A stretch of DNA of 64,000 nt from a virus. Positions within the stretch are counted from its first letter, which is position 1; each line of letters opens with the position of its first letter. The DNA lies in the IMG/VR virus record IMGVR_UViG_3300047678_000431, positions 1-64,000 of that record, one strand, 5' to 3'. Under the pieces are notes generated by a model. That model did not search any database and was not told the origin of the DNA. It saw nothing but the letters and a program-made list of their open reading frames with translations. Both the position numbers and the translations under genes were made by a program. Below, one piece after another: positions 22,647-31,063 of this stretch.

Positions 22647-23105
22647 ATGAGCCGGTTCGATGATGGTGATTATGACACCGACGACTATGGTGAATTGCGC
22701 ATGTATGGATGGGAAAACGCAACGAACCGCGCGTTTAACGGAAAGCGCGGCCTCGTCGTGTTGCAAGAGATGGAACGCGCGCTCCTTGCGTTGCCCCAAC
22801 CTCGTTTGATTGCGAATTATGTCGCCCATGAGGGTGAAGTCTGCGCGGTTGGCGCTTTTGCAAAATACAAAGGCGTCGACCTCGCGGAATTTGAGGCACT
22901 AGATGAAGACGAAGCCGATTCAAACGATACAGCAAATCTCGGCATTCGTGCCGGTATGCAACGCACAATCGCATGGACGCTCGCACATATGAACGATGAA
23001 GTTTGTTCGAGAAAAACGCCGGAAGAACGATTCGAATATGTTCTTGGATATGTGCGCAGCATGATTCTACAGAATCCGCATCATCTTTCGCCGGTAGACG
23101 CGTGA
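22647..23105 (+). CDS. Unknown acidic protein
   Basis: 152 residues. An acidic N-terminus (DDGDYDTDDYGELRMYGWEN) precedes a helical body containing RGLVVLQEMERALLALPQPR and HEGEVCAVGAFAKYKG. This 'aL..mp..rLi......g..CAlG' pattern is seen in a family of phage proteins. Its stop overlaps the start of the secreted glycosidase-like gene. Confidence 0.62.
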   Translation: MSRFDDGDYDTDDYGELRMYGWENATNRAFNGKRGLVVLQEMERALLALPQPRLIANYVAHEGEVCAVGAFAKYKGVDLAEFEALDEDEADSNDTANLGIRAGMQRTIAWTLAHMNDEVCSRKTPEERFEYVLGYVRSMILQNPHHLSPVDA

Positions 23106-24385
23106 TGTTCGCATTTGCACCGATCCTCGCAACCCTTATCGCCGGTCAATCGGCGTTTGGATATTCGCAGTCGATCGGTGAGAATATTCACATCGACGAC
23201 CCGGTTGGTCAGTGGCAAAATTATGATTTCATCGAGCGCCTTCTGATCGGCATGGGCGTGCGATCGGTGCGTTCAAGTCTCACGATCCTTCCGGGTCCAT
23301 CGAACGCATATGCTTCGTTCATGACAAAACTCGCCGCCGATGGCATCACATCCGATAATATTGTCGGGCCGAATATCACGACGACGGCGCAGATTCAAAC
23401 GCTTTTGAGTTATGCGCCGGGCGTGATCTCGCTTGAAGGGCCGAACGAGCAGGACATCTGCTGCAACGATTCCGCGTGGATTGCGCACGATCAGGCGACG
23501 ACCGCCGCGATGGCGCCGATACACGGAGAGAATCCGGCGATGACCATCATCGCACCGTCGGTCGCAAGCAACGATCCGGCCCTTCTCGGCAATCTCGCCG
23601 GTGAAGTGCAATCGGGCAACATGCATCCGTATCGCGGATCGTTTATTCCTGAATCGCTCGGGTGGGGCGGTGTTTTTTACGGACAAGTGTACGGGAGTCT
23701 CGCATATAATATTGCGGCCGCGCAACGCAGCGCCGTCGGCCTGCCGGTCATATCAACGGAAGAAAGTTACACGACCGGGACGGTGTCCGAATCGACGCAA
23801 GCATCGTACGACGAACGGTTCACCCTTTGGGCGTACATGCACGGCATTTTGAAGCAATATCTGTATGATCTCCTCGATGATAGCGAGAGCTTCGGGGTCG
23901 CGCGTCTTGACGGTAGCTTGAAGCCGTCGGCGTACGGATTGCAGGGACTTTTCAGGATTCTTGCCGACTCGCAACCCGCCTCCGGTATGTGTTCTCTCGA
24001 CGTGAGTATCACGACGACGGTGCCCTATGATGCTCTTCTTCTCTGCAAGAGTAATGGCGAGCAAGATCTCGTTCTCTGGCAACCCGCACAACTGCAAGAT
24101 CCGCAAACCCTCGCGTCAACTCCGGCCACGCCCGCGCCGGTCACGGTTACCGCAAACACAACGGGACCGGCGATCGTCTATCTTCAATCGGCATCCTATC
24201 AATGGTCAAATGCAGTGCCGACGTCAAGTGGTAACGTGTCCGGCCGACTCACCGAGCGTCCCTTGATCATTGCGTTTCATGCGGCTTCTCCCGTCGTGAT
24301 TCCGCCGTTGCCGATCATGGGCACGGGGTTGATCCACGGGCACCCGATACCACCCGGCCGCATCCACGTATCGCCGGGGGCTTGA
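23105..24385 (+). CDS. Secreted glycoside hydrolase, clan GH-A-like
   Basis: 426 residues from ATG 23105 (coupled to the previous stop). Signal peptide: MFAFAPILATLIAGQSAFG. The body has hallmarks of a clan GH-A TIM barrel: SLEGPNEQD with acid/base candidate Glu115, HPY after the fifth/sixth strand, and VISTEESYTTG with nucleophile candidate Glu219 or Glu220. The closest resemblance is to GH5/GH39-type enzymes; the substrate is unknown. The last ~100 residues are a beta-sandwich-like tail. An exported glycosidase among early genes is unusual for a phage and may alter the host capsule or surface. Confidence 0.72.
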   Translation: MFAFAPILATLIAGQSAFGYSQSIGENIHIDDPVGQWQNYDFIERLLIGMGVRSVRSSLTILPGPSNAYASFMTKLAADGITSDNIVGPNITTTAQIQTLLSYAPGVISLEGPNEQDICCNDSAWIAHDQATTAAMAPIHGENPAMTIIAPSVASNDPALLGNLAGEVQSGNMHPYRGSFIPESLGWGGVFYGQVYGSLAYNIAAAQRSAVGLPVISTEESYTTGTVSESTQASYDERFTLWAYMHGILKQYLYDLLDDSESFGVARLDGSLKPSAYGLQGLFRILADSQPASGMCSLDVSITTTVPYDALLLCKSNGEQDLVLWQPAQLQDPQTLASTPATPAPVTVTANTTGPAIVYLQSASYQWSNAVPTSSGNVSGRLTERPLIIAFHAASPVVIPPLPIMGTGLIHGHPIPPGRIHVSPGA

Positions 24386-24419
24386 AAGATCGCGCCCGTG
24401 CGCGGCTAAGAATGAAAAC

Positions 24420-24659
24420 ATGAAGAATCCGTTTGATTTCCACAAGCCGACGAGTGAAAGCAAAAAGAAAATGCAATCTATACGCGTGAGGTGTGTCGGA
24501 TTGCATAAAGCTCTTTTAGAGCATGTTCCCGAGTCGCGAGAACGTAGTCTTGCGATTACGAATCTTGAGCAGGCGGCGATGTGGGCAAATAAGGCGATCG
24601 CGTTTAATCAACCCGAAGAGGTGGTCGAGGTTTCCCCGGATTCCCCGGTGTCAACCTAA
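24420..24659 (+). CDS. Acb2-like cyclic-nucleotide sponge (anti-CBASS)
   Basis: 79 residues. Residues ~28-62, GLHKALLEHVPESRERSLAI followed by TNLEQAAMWANKAIAFN, match the helical-hairpin signature of Acb2/Tad1-hairpin proteins (pattern 'P.SRE.SLA.T.LE.A.MWAN..IA'). Acb2 proteins sequester cyclic di- and trinucleotides and so block CBASS immunity. The N-terminal ~20 residues and the acidic tail are variable. It stands at the end of the rightward run and converges with the leftward genes. Confidence 0.75.
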   Translation: MKNPFDFHKPTSESKKKMQSIRVRCVGLHKALLEHVPESRERSLAITNLEQAAMWANKAIAFNQPEEVVEVSPDSPVST

Positions 24660-24848
24660 CCCGTTTCGCTGCATCGCTTCGACCTGTTCGCGGACGGTCG
24701 TATATTGCTCGCCGGGGCCGTATCGCCACACGTAGCCGGTGACGATCGACTTCTTGCACCGATAGATGTCGAACTGACCGTCACGCTTCACGAATTTGCA
24801 ACACTGATCGCTTGGGTATCGCGGCCCGGCGTCTTTCTCCGTCAGCAT
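24651..24848 (-). CDS. Small Cys-containing protein
   Basis: 65 residues; DQCCKFVKRDGQFDIYRCKK suggests a small metal or redox site. The start directly follows the stop of the upstream frame (TAAATG), and its 3' end overlaps the Acb2-like gene by nine bases. No family was recognised. Confidence 0.55.
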   Translation of the reverse strand: MLTEKDAGPRYPSDQCCKFVKRDGQFDIYRCKKSIVTGYVWRYGPGEQYTTVREQVEAMQRNGLG

Positions 24849-25091
24849 TTAGGGCGGATACCGCCGGGCGGTCTTTCCTTCGCAATTTCCGCGCAAGGCC
24901 GCACGCTTGCAATGCGTGCGAATGGCGGTTCGCGGCCGGATATGCCGCGCGCTTCGGTGAGATCGCGGCGCGCTGCACATGCGCGAATCGGGTATCTTCG
25001 GTGACGAGATTGCAAGGATAGGGGTCGAGCGTTGTGACATACGCAGGATTCTCCGATCGCTGGCGGCCCGTACGGCGATGATGTCGATCAT
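24849..25091 (-). CDS. Basic small protein (frame chosen by gene overlaps)
   Basis: 80 residues, Arg-rich. Two minus-strand frames are open here. This one was chosen because its ATG overlaps the upstream stop (ATGA) and its TAA abuts the next ATG. The other frame (about 24781-25149) contains a plausible segment too (YVTTLDPYPCNLVTEDTRFA), so the choice is uncertain. The function is unknown. Confidence 0.4.
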   Translation of the reverse strand: MIDIIAVRAASDRRILRMSQRSTPILAISSPKIPDSRMCSAPRSHRSARHIRPRTAIRTHCKRAALRGNCEGKTARRYPP

Positions 25092-25417
25092 GTCGACGCG
25101 GAAGGTTTTTCCTTTCTCTTGCGTTCACTCCTTTCCGCAAATTCTTCAAGTACGCGATTCGGTATCGTATCAGCTGGCCGAAGGAAACACATCATGCACG
25201 TGTCGATGTCGCACAGGCTTCCGCGTTTGTCGACTTCTAGATAATGGGAGTAGGTTTTCGGGCTCACAAAATGTATGGGCGGTCGAGTCTCTTGGGGCGT
25301 CGTTAGGTATTCGATGGATTTTTCAAGGTCTTCGCGGGTAAGGGGTAAGGTTCTGAAATTGTTTTGAAATGTGTACGGATGCAACATCCCCTCGAACTGG
25401 TTCTCCGCATCGCTCAT
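25088..25417 (-). CDS. Unknown protein
   Basis: 109 residues, coupled at both ends by ATGA overlaps. It carries a central region (RPPIHFVSPKTYSHYLEVDK) and a Cys cluster (LCDIDTCMMC), then a basic tail. No family was recognised. Confidence 0.58.
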   Translation of the reverse strand: MSDAENQFEGMLHPYTFQNNFRTLPLTREDLEKSIEYLTTPQETRPPIHFVSPKTYSHYLEVDKRGSLCDIDTCMMCFLRPADTIPNRVLEEFAERSERKRKEKPSAST

Positions 25418-25791
25418 TCGTTTAACTCCATGCCTTTATCGTCGCATCGCGCAAGGAATCCGCCCTCACCGAAATCAGCGGGATTACCATTATAATCGCA
25501 ATTTAGATCGTGCTGCGCGGCCTCTTCGTCTTTGCATTGCATGCAGTCGATCGGGTTGCATCCGAAGCGCAATTTGTGGAACGCAATCATGATGCGCGTC
25601 TCGATCATGTTGAATTTCTTCGCTTCGTTTGCGGTAATAATCCCCGCTCGTTTTTCCGAGAGGTTGTTCAGCGCCTCATTATGCAGTGATGGCATATAGT
25701 AGAGCGCGGTGAGCGTTGTCCCGAGCGCAAATCGGCGATAATCGCCATGCGTGATTGTTTCGGGTTCGGCATTGGCAATATCAAAGGCCAC
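25414..25791 (-). CDS. Unknown protein, first gene of a leftward unit
   Basis: 125 residues, GTG start behind AAAGGGG. It is helical and ends with a Cys-rich acidic part (GCNPIDCMQCKDEEAAQHDL, NCDYNG). No family was recognised. It diverges from the transglycosylase-like gene at 25874, so the promoters for both lie in 25792-25873. Confidence 0.55.
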   Translation of the reverse strand: MAFDIANAEPETITHGDYRRFALGTTLTALYYMPSLHNEALNNLSEKRAGIITANEAKKFNMIETRIMIAFHKLRFGCNPIDCMQCKDEEAAQHDLNCDYNGNPADFGEGGFLARCDDKGMELNE

Positions 25792-25873
25792 GGGTACCCC
25801 TTTCAGGTGCGTTTTTTCTTTTTATCGTCCGATAGCTCAAAAAGAACACACCGTCTCGGAAGGACGCTCTCGC

Positions 25874-26791
25874 ATGAATCTCCGCCCGATCCTCGCTGAT
25901 CTCCTCACGTTTATCGCCGAGGAAATCGGCAAAGTCGGCAGTGTGCTTCACACGCCGAAGAACGCCGTCACCCCTTCGCCTGTGAAGCACGTCATGAATG
26001 TGACGCCACCCGATCCCCTCGTCGTCGGGCCGTTTAAGAATACGCCCGCATTCCCGCTCGTGCATGGGACGATTCCGCTGATCATTCCCGACCCCTCACG
26101 TATCGTGCAATCCGATCAACAAACGACGCTCGCGTACGCGATTCTCGCGCATAACTCGGCATTGCCATTCGGGCCGGACGGATTGGTTCCGAACCCGCTA
26201 CGCGGCACGCCGCTCGATAACGGATCGGTCATTCATAAGATCGACTTCGCGACCGCAACAAAGATCGCGCAAGCGATCATCGCGACGACAAAGAATGAGA
26301 TCGACCTCGTTTTCGCGATTGGTCAAATCGCCATCGAATCGGTTTTTGATCCCCTTGCGGAAAACGGCAACTTCCAAGGGTCGAACAAAGAGAAAACGCT
26401 CGATGGATACGATCTTGGTCTTTGCCAACTCAAAGACCGTTACGTCATCGGCGCGCACGTCACGAACCCGAACGGCGTTCAGTGGATCGTGACAACGGCT
26501 GAAGAGGCCCGCACCGTTTCTCTCGACCCGGTCACGGCGCTTCCGATCTTCGTGCAGAAGCTCGCGGGCTTATTAGCTTGGGCGGATAAGACGATCCCGC
26601 AACTTTCATCGAACATCAACCCGAAATTCAGAAACCGCTATTATCTCGCGGCCGGTGCATACAATTTCGGCGAGAACGGCGTTCTCTCGGAGATCGCAAG
26701 CGGTGGGGATCTTGCCCATTGCGCGCACGTCGCTTCCCTGTCGGGAAGTTTTGCCCGTATCCTTGCACTGCCGAACCCGTTCGCGCCGTAA
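25874..26791 (+). CDS. Lytic transglycosylase / endolysin-like protein
   Basis: 305 residues from an ATG behind GGAAGGA. A C-terminal SLT-like domain (from ~125) shows AIGQIAIESVFDPLAENGN with catalytic Glu155 and YDLGLCQLKDRY in place of the usual GLMQ motif, then AAGAYNFGENGV. The N-terminal ~115 residues are Pro-rich and may bind or tether. It would cleave peptidoglycan glycan strands. No clear signal peptide is present. It is one of three wall-active proteins in the window (with the tape measure domain and the amidase at 59420). Confidence 0.7.
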   Translation: MNLRPILADLLTFIAEEIGKVGSVLHTPKNAVTPSPVKHVMNVTPPDPLVVGPFKNTPAFPLVHGTIPLIIPDPSRIVQSDQQTTLAYAILAHNSALPFGPDGLVPNPLRGTPLDNGSVIHKIDFATATKIAQAIIATTKNEIDLVFAIGQIAIESVFDPLAENGNFQGSNKEKTLDGYDLGLCQLKDRYVIGAHVTNPNGVQWIVTTAEEARTVSLDPVTALPIFVQKLAGLLAWADKTIPQLSSNINPKFRNRYYLAAGAYNFGENGVLSEIASGGDLAHCAHVASLSGSFARILALPNPFAP

Positions 26792-26802
26792 GGCCGGACG
26801 AC

Positions 26803-27756
26803 ATGGCGGACCTCTATGAAACGACCTTGCGGCTCGCGTGGACGAAGGATGAAGATACCCTTCTTCTCCTGGCCGCAAAGTCGTTACCGCGCAAAGATCT
26901 TGCGACGCTTTTTGAAAATCGGACGTTTGGGGCGTGCATTTCCCGATTGCAAAAGCTCAAGCACGGCGATCCGAAGCCGACTTCACGATGGTCGGCGGAT
27001 GAGCAATCTATTCTGATCGAATCATATACGCACGGGGGCATTCAGGCCGCAAAATCGGCCCTTCCCGGCCGGTCGGCGTGGTCGATACAGTGCCGCCTGA
27101 CTGCGCTACATTTGTACGAGAAAGTCCCGCCCGTGCCGAAAGAAGACCTCTGGACGATCGAGGAAGACATCGCGATCTCGATCGGATATAATACCGGCGG
27201 TTCGCGTGGGGCGCGGGAAGCGGTACCACACCGGACGCCCGGTGCGGTATCCGCGCGCATATCACTGCTCAAATCGCGCGGCGTGACGATCAAATACGCC
27301 ATGCACGCCCCGATTGAACACGTCGACGTATCGGTCGCCGTATCAGATCCTAAACCTGACGCGCCTACGATTGAAGATCCGCCGACCGAGCCAGGTTCGG
27401 TTCTGTATGATCTTCGCCGGAATCAACCCGCGACGAAATATCACGTATGGCGATCAGCTGCGCAGCCCGCTCGAGTGCCTCATGAGAATGATGCCGATCC
27501 GCAAGATCTTCCCGTCGAACGTGAGCCGCTTGCGGAATCGGGTCAGTCGAGCGTTATTGATCGCCTATCCGATCCGCGATGCGCGGAACACATGGAATAT
27601 ATTCGACGTCGATTGCAGTATCTGATCAGTTCGCTCGCCGTCCAACTCGATTGGCGGCCGGTCGTGATCGCGCGCGCGGTTCAGGTGATTGCGGCGCGGA
27701 ATTTCCGCCAAGAGATCCCGATCCTTGACCGAAAAGCGTCGATCGAGAACCGTTAA
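26803..27756 (+). CDS. DNA-binding protein with three Myb/SANT-like repeats
   Basis: 317 residues. Three repeats of about 45 residues, at ~11-53, 61-103 and 115-157, share W-[TS]-x-[DE]-E ... L-x-x-R ... A-x-x-x-R-x-x-x-L: WTKDEDTLLLLAAKSLPR, RWSADEQSILIESYTHGG, LWTIEEDIAISIGYNTGG. This is a Myb/SANT (or GcrA-like) helix-turn-helix array. The C-terminal half is Pro/acidic, then helical. It is co-oriented with the transglycosylase, 11 bases downstream. Possible roles: transcription regulator, or small terminase-like DNA binder; neither is shown. Confidence 0.65.
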   Translation: MADLYETTLRLAWTKDEDTLLLLAAKSLPRKDLATLFENRTFGACISRLQKLKHGDPKPTSRWSADEQSILIESYTHGGIQAAKSALPGRSAWSIQCRLTALHLYEKVPPVPKEDLWTIEEDIAISIGYNTGGSRGAREAVPHRTPGAVSARISLLKSRGVTIKYAMHAPIEHVDVSVAVSDPKPDAPTIEDPPTEPGSVLYDLRRNQPATKYHVWRSAAQPARVPHENDADPQDLPVEREPLAESGQSSVIDRLSDPRCAEHMEYIRRRLQYLISSLAVQLDWRPVVIARAVQVIAARNFRQEIPILDRKASIENR

Positions 27757-27950
27757 GGATTCCTTGACAGTTGCCGCTCGGCGCGCTTCTTCTCGCGTGA
27801 TCGTTTTCTGCGCGCGGCGCCCTTCTTGGAACACTCGGCGCAATACCCGCTCGGCGTGGTCGCCGGAACCTGGCAACAGTCACGGCAATGGCCTTTTTCC
27901 TCGGCTTTTGCGCGGTACACCCTCTGATGGATTGCTTGTTTTCCTGGCAT
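27753..27950 (-). CDS. Small zinc-ribbon-like basic protein
   Basis: 65 residues from ATG 27950 behind a GGGGGAG. It carries CRDCC and CAEC, about 14 residues apart, followed by a very basic tail (GAARRKRSREKKRAERQ). It resembles the protein at 3955-4188. It converges on the Myb-like gene with a four-base overlap. Confidence 0.62.
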   Translation of the reverse strand: MPGKQAIHQRVYRAKAEEKGHCRDCCQVPATTPSGYCAECSKKGAARRKRSREKKRAERQLSRNP

Positions 27951-28011
27951 AACTCCCCCGATCCGTCGATTGCCTGCTCCTATTGTACGCCTCGGAGAGA
28001 ATGGATGCAAT

Positions 28012-28281
28012 TCATCGACCGTCAATCTTCAGACAAAAGGACGGCCGACGACGCGAACTCACGCAACTCGAATCGGACGCCGGGGCTTGCCCCAAAGACG
28101 GCCGCAACTGTTCAAAGATCTTTTCGCCGAGTGATCGACTCGTGACGATGACCGGGGACGGGCCGCCGAGGCCAAGATCAAAAGCGGGGATACCTTCTCC
28201 GAGTTTGGGATCGACCGCGATGATCGCATAGAGTTTTTTGGCACTCTGGCCGGGTTGAATGCCGTCGAGGGGCGAGGTCAT
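28012..28281 (-). CDS. Unknown small protein
   Basis: 89 residues, coupled to the upstream gene by ATGA. An N-terminal alpha/beta part (KKLYAIIAVDPKLGEGIPAF) and a basic tail. No family was recognised. Confidence 0.55.
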   Translation of the reverse strand: MTSPLDGIQPGQSAKKLYAIIAVDPKLGEGIPAFDLGLGGPSPVIVTSRSLGEKIFEQLRPSLGQAPASDSSCVSSRRRPSFCLKIDGR

Positions 28282-28634
28282 GGGTGAAGATATTCCTTTC
28301 GCGCGTCGCCGTTTGGTCGGCGTCGATGCGTCGTCGGGTTTCGATGCCATCCGTCGGGCTCGCGTTGTTCAGGGTAATTCCACGTATTCAGGGCGACGAG
28401 GGCCTTAAAGACGTTCGCATAGTCGAACATATCATCGTAAACGCCCCATGTGGTCCCGGGGCGTACCACGCAAAGGCGCGCAACGTCGTAGGACATTGAT
28501 TCGATATAGAGTACCGTACCGTCGGCGAACTCGCGCGAGGCGACCGATTGCGGCACGATTCCAGGCGTTTGCAGGATGGACCCGTCGTCGAGCGTCTCGC
28601 GCTCACCGGGTTCTTTCTCTCCCCACGCTACCAC
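28278..28634 (-). CDS. Unknown protein
   Basis: 118 residues, GTG start overlapping the upstream stop region. Acidic and aromatic (VYDDMFDYANVFKALVALNT, WNYPEQREPDGWHRNPTT). The latter Trp/His segment recurs in small phage proteins. The function is unknown. Confidence 0.58.
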   Translation of the reverse strand: MVAWGEKEPGERETLDDGSILQTPGIVPQSVASREFADGTVLYIESMSYDVARLCVVRPGTTWGVYDDMFDYANVFKALVALNTWNYPEQREPDGWHRNPTTHRRRPNGDARKEYLHP

Positions 28635-29122
28635 GAGACGGTGAAGATCTTCTTGCCGAGATGCGCATCGAGAAACGCCGCAACGTTTGTCACCTGGGCG
28701 ACGCTATACATGCTCGATCCGTGTGGTTGATTAAAGGCGGCGAGAATTTGATTTCGCAATTCCGGCGTGAGTTCGGGATGAGGATAGTCGGGAATGAGGT
28801 CGTGAATTCGCTGTACGGGCGCCGGGATGAAGGCGCTTTCTTGGTCCTCTTCGTTTTCGAAAAGGGCTGATTTTAACCAAGAGACTTCCCCGACCCATAC
28901 GCTCGGCGTTTCCGCAAACTTCTTGAATGTATCAAGATCGTCTCGGGCACCTGTCGAGAGAATATGCAACCGGTTGGTTCGATTTAACATCTCTTGAGGT
29001 GAATCATTCGGCGTGCCGAGCCCGCAGAAGTAATGCGATCCGAGTGAATTCCCGAGAAAGAGAAGAAAGTCGTCTTCGGTTAGATCTTCGGTTACGACGT
29101 GAATGTGGAGATCGGCGGACAT
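28628..29122 (-). CDS. Conserved phage protein of unknown function
   Basis: 164 residues from ATG 29122 behind AAAGG. It begins SADLHIHVVTEDLTEDDF and contains TPSVWVGEVSWLKSALFENE and IPAPVQRIHDLI. This is a family found in many phages, with the fixed start 'M.ADLHIHv..', no enzyme activity being known. It overlaps the next gene by seven bases. Confidence 0.68.
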   Translation of the reverse strand: MSADLHIHVVTEDLTEDDFLLFLGNSLGSHYFCGLGTPNDSPQEMLNRTNRLHILSTGARDDLDTFKKFAETPSVWVGEVSWLKSALFENEEDQESAFIPAPVQRIHDLIPDYPHPELTPELRNQILAAFNQPHGSSMYSVAQVTNVAAFLDAHLGKKIFTVSW

Positions 29123-29178
29123 ATGCAACCGGCCTTTCGTCGATGGGATCAAGATCCTTGCGCCCGTCGGTCCTGTTT

Positions 29179-29763
29179 CTAGAAGTCTCCGGGGGCGACT
29201 TGGCAACAGAGAAACCCTTGCGATCTCCAAAGATCGACAACGGAATCCCGATCGTCAAAAAAACAGAGGATGCGATCGCGATCCTCGGTGAGCATATTGT
29301 TCAACCATTCGCGTTTGATCTCTACGTCCGGGCGAAAATCTTTGTGATCGCGCATCATAAACAGATCGAAATGAATGTCGTGCATTGCTAACCAGGCAAG
29401 CGTTTGCGACTTGACCTCATCACTTCGCCCCGACCATATCCAAACCTCGACGCCTTGACGTTTGAGGATATGGAAGATTTCAATGAGTTTGATATTCGGG
29501 GTATCGCGCGTGTATGCGAGGTAGAAATTGCTCCATCGCGTGTCGTCATCGACGCCTTCTTCATCAAGGAGATGTCTACGATGCGTGACATCCGCGAGCG
29601 TGCCGTCGAGATCAAAGATGACGATCGGTCGACGTAATCCTTGGCAATCATAATGATTCGGGATTGATTGTTTCGCAGCGATCTTGAGAAGATCTCGCTC
29701 ATGACGCAAGAGATTTAACTCGTTTCGGAGTCGGGCGTTCTCATCTTTAAGGGGTTCAATCAT
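29179..29763 (-). CDS. HAD-family phosphatase (PNK-phosphatase-like)
   Basis: 194 residues from ATG 29763. After an N-terminal coiled-coil helix (~1-32) comes the HAD motif I FDLDGTLADVTHRRHLL (Asp51, Asp53), motif II VWIWSGR, and a later FFDDRDSVVDLWRSQG for motif IV. The arrangement matches the 3'-phosphatase domain of phage polynucleotide kinases and related phage HAD proteins acting on nucleotides or nucleic-acid ends. No kinase domain is attached. It is part of the leftward run from 30898. Confidence 0.78.
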   Translation of the reverse strand: MIEPLKDENARLRNELNLLRHERDLLKIAAKQSIPNHYDCQGLRRPIVIFDLDGTLADVTHRRHLLDEEGVDDDTRWSNFYLAYTRDTPNIKLIEIFHILKRQGVEVWIWSGRSDEVKSQTLAWLAMHDIHFDLFMMRDHKDFRPDVEIKREWLNNMLTEDRDRILCFFDDRDSVVDLWRSQGFLCCQVAPGDF

Positions 29764-30031
29764 TCGAAAGATTCCTTTCGCATTGTTCAAGAATCTCGTC
29801 GATAGTTAAACACGTTTCGTTTGGCCCTGCGCGATTGAATTTCACGTATGACGCATCATCGCAATCGACTGCACTTGTGCCTTTCTCAATTACCCTCGCG
29901 ATTCGAGGATCAGTTGAATACGGCGGGGGCGTCCATCTCTTGCATGAAACGGGAGCGTCGCAGATTGACGACCATTCTAATAGATATGACCGGCCGTCGG
30001 AGTGCGTCAGATGAACGAGGGTTCTACCCAT
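29756..30031 (-). CDS. Unknown small protein
   Basis: 91 residues; the ATG lies in the last codons of the upstream gene. It has a beta-rich N-terminus (MGRTLVHLTHSDGRSYLLEW) and an acidic C-terminal helix (TIDEILEQCERNLSND). No family was recognised. Confidence 0.52.
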   Translation of the reverse strand: MGRTLVHLTHSDGRSYLLEWSSICDAPVSCKRWTPPPYSTDPRIARVIEKGTSAVDCDDASYVKFNRAGPNETCLTIDEILEQCERNLSND

Positions 30032-30464
30032 TCGATTCGCGCATTCTCTTTGAAATTTCTCGCTCGATATACCATCGAGCCTTTTGCAAGTCTTCGATGT
30101 CCTTGCCTTTTTCGTCAGCGCGCCAGATATATTTGATCGCATTTCCGATATTGAATCCCATATGTTCTGTAATGTCGATGCATTCAACGCCGCTCGGATG
30201 CGTATTGTAATGCTTCGGATGATGGATTTTCTCACCCTCGGGATTGCATCGGTGCGCTTCATGTGAATCGTACCCGGCGCCGCACTCATCGCATCGTTTG
30301 GTAGTTAACGGAGAAACTCTATTTGACTTTTGCGCATCTTTGATCGGCGGCTTCCGAATCGAATCAAAGTACTCTTCGCAATTATGATCATTTTCCAAAA
30401 CAGAGACGTAAGGTCCGCCGCACCTCATGCATCGCACGGCGCCTTTGACGAATGCTTCAGTCAT
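30024..30464 (-). CDS. DUF3310 (SaV-like) phage protein with zinc motifs
   Basis: 146 residues. The C-terminal ~70 residues match DUF3310: HHPKHYNTHPSGVECIDITE, GFNIGNAIKYIWRADEKG, DIEDLQKARWYIEREI. The N-terminal half has CMRCGG and CDECGAG knuckles, an added zinc-binding part. DUF3310 proteins are widespread in phages and sometimes called nucleotide kinase-like; their role is not settled. It is coupled to its neighbours by overlaps. Confidence 0.82.
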   Translation of the reverse strand: MTEAFVKGAVRCMRCGGPYVSVLENDHNCEEYFDSIRKPPIKDAQKSNRVSPLTTKRCDECGAGYDSHEAHRCNPEGEKIHHPKHYNTHPSGVECIDITEHMGFNIGNAIKYIWRADEKGKDIEDLQKARWYIEREISKRMRESNG

Positions 30465-30898
30465 AGCGGCAAATCACCCCGTTTCTGTTTCTCATTGATC
30501 GCCTCAACGTATTCATCTATCTGCCTTTGCAAGATCGAGGCGCTGGCTAACTCGAGCGCATACATGACCAAGGTCGCCATGAAGAAAAATGCAAGGGCTA
30601 ATCCGCCTTGAGATTTCACAATGTCGCTTGCGTGTGCAAAAGCCGTTCCGAGGCCCGCGATCGCAATCGTGATCAGGTACATCACCCCCGTCATCGCGCC
30701 ATTACGAAGCCGGTTGCGCCATTCTTCGAAGAGATGGCCGGACGAGAGGGCGCTCGTCCGTTCGAGGAGCTTGACCTGTGGGAAAAGTGAGCAAAACGCC
30801 TGCGAGACATCGGCCGGAAAGAAATATGCTCTTTGCCCGAGTTCGCGCAGGCGAGCGGCCTCCTCGTCGCCGTCGACGGTCGGATCGAGGTTGCGCAT
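30461..30898 (-). CDS. Two-span membrane protein
   Basis: 145 residues from ATG 30898 with GGAG five bases upstream. An acidic N-terminus (MRNLDPTVDGDEEAARLREL) precedes two membrane spans (GVMYLITIAIAGLGTAFAHA and LALAFFFMATLVMYALELAS) and a C-terminal helix. The function is unknown. Confidence 0.6.
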   Translation of the reverse strand: MRNLDPTVDGDEEAARLRELGQRAYFFPADVSQAFCSLFPQVKLLERTSALSSGHLFEEWRNRLRNGAMTGVMYLITIAIAGLGTAFAHASDIVKSQGGLALAFFFMATLVMYALELASASILQRQIDEYVEAINEKQKRGDLPL

Positions 30899-31063
30899 GC
30901 TCCAACATTTCCGAAATCGGTCTTGAAATAAGAGAACCGGCTTCGCGAAATTCCTACCGTGCATAAAAAATGCGCGAAAGGGAAGCTATTGAAACGCGAG
31001 GCGCGCCCGTGTACGATTGTATCCGTGAGAATTCCCGAACGGGTATTCCCCGCATGGCGGCCG

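Noticed and set aside
24781-25149. Second minus-strand frame overlapping the small basic gene at 24849-25091
   Set aside because: It does not share the start/stop overlaps of its neighbours, although the choice remains uncertain.
30989-31017. Rightward promoter-like TTGAAA, 17 bases, TACGAT
   Set aside because: It would point against the ssb gene and into no rightward gene; probably chance.
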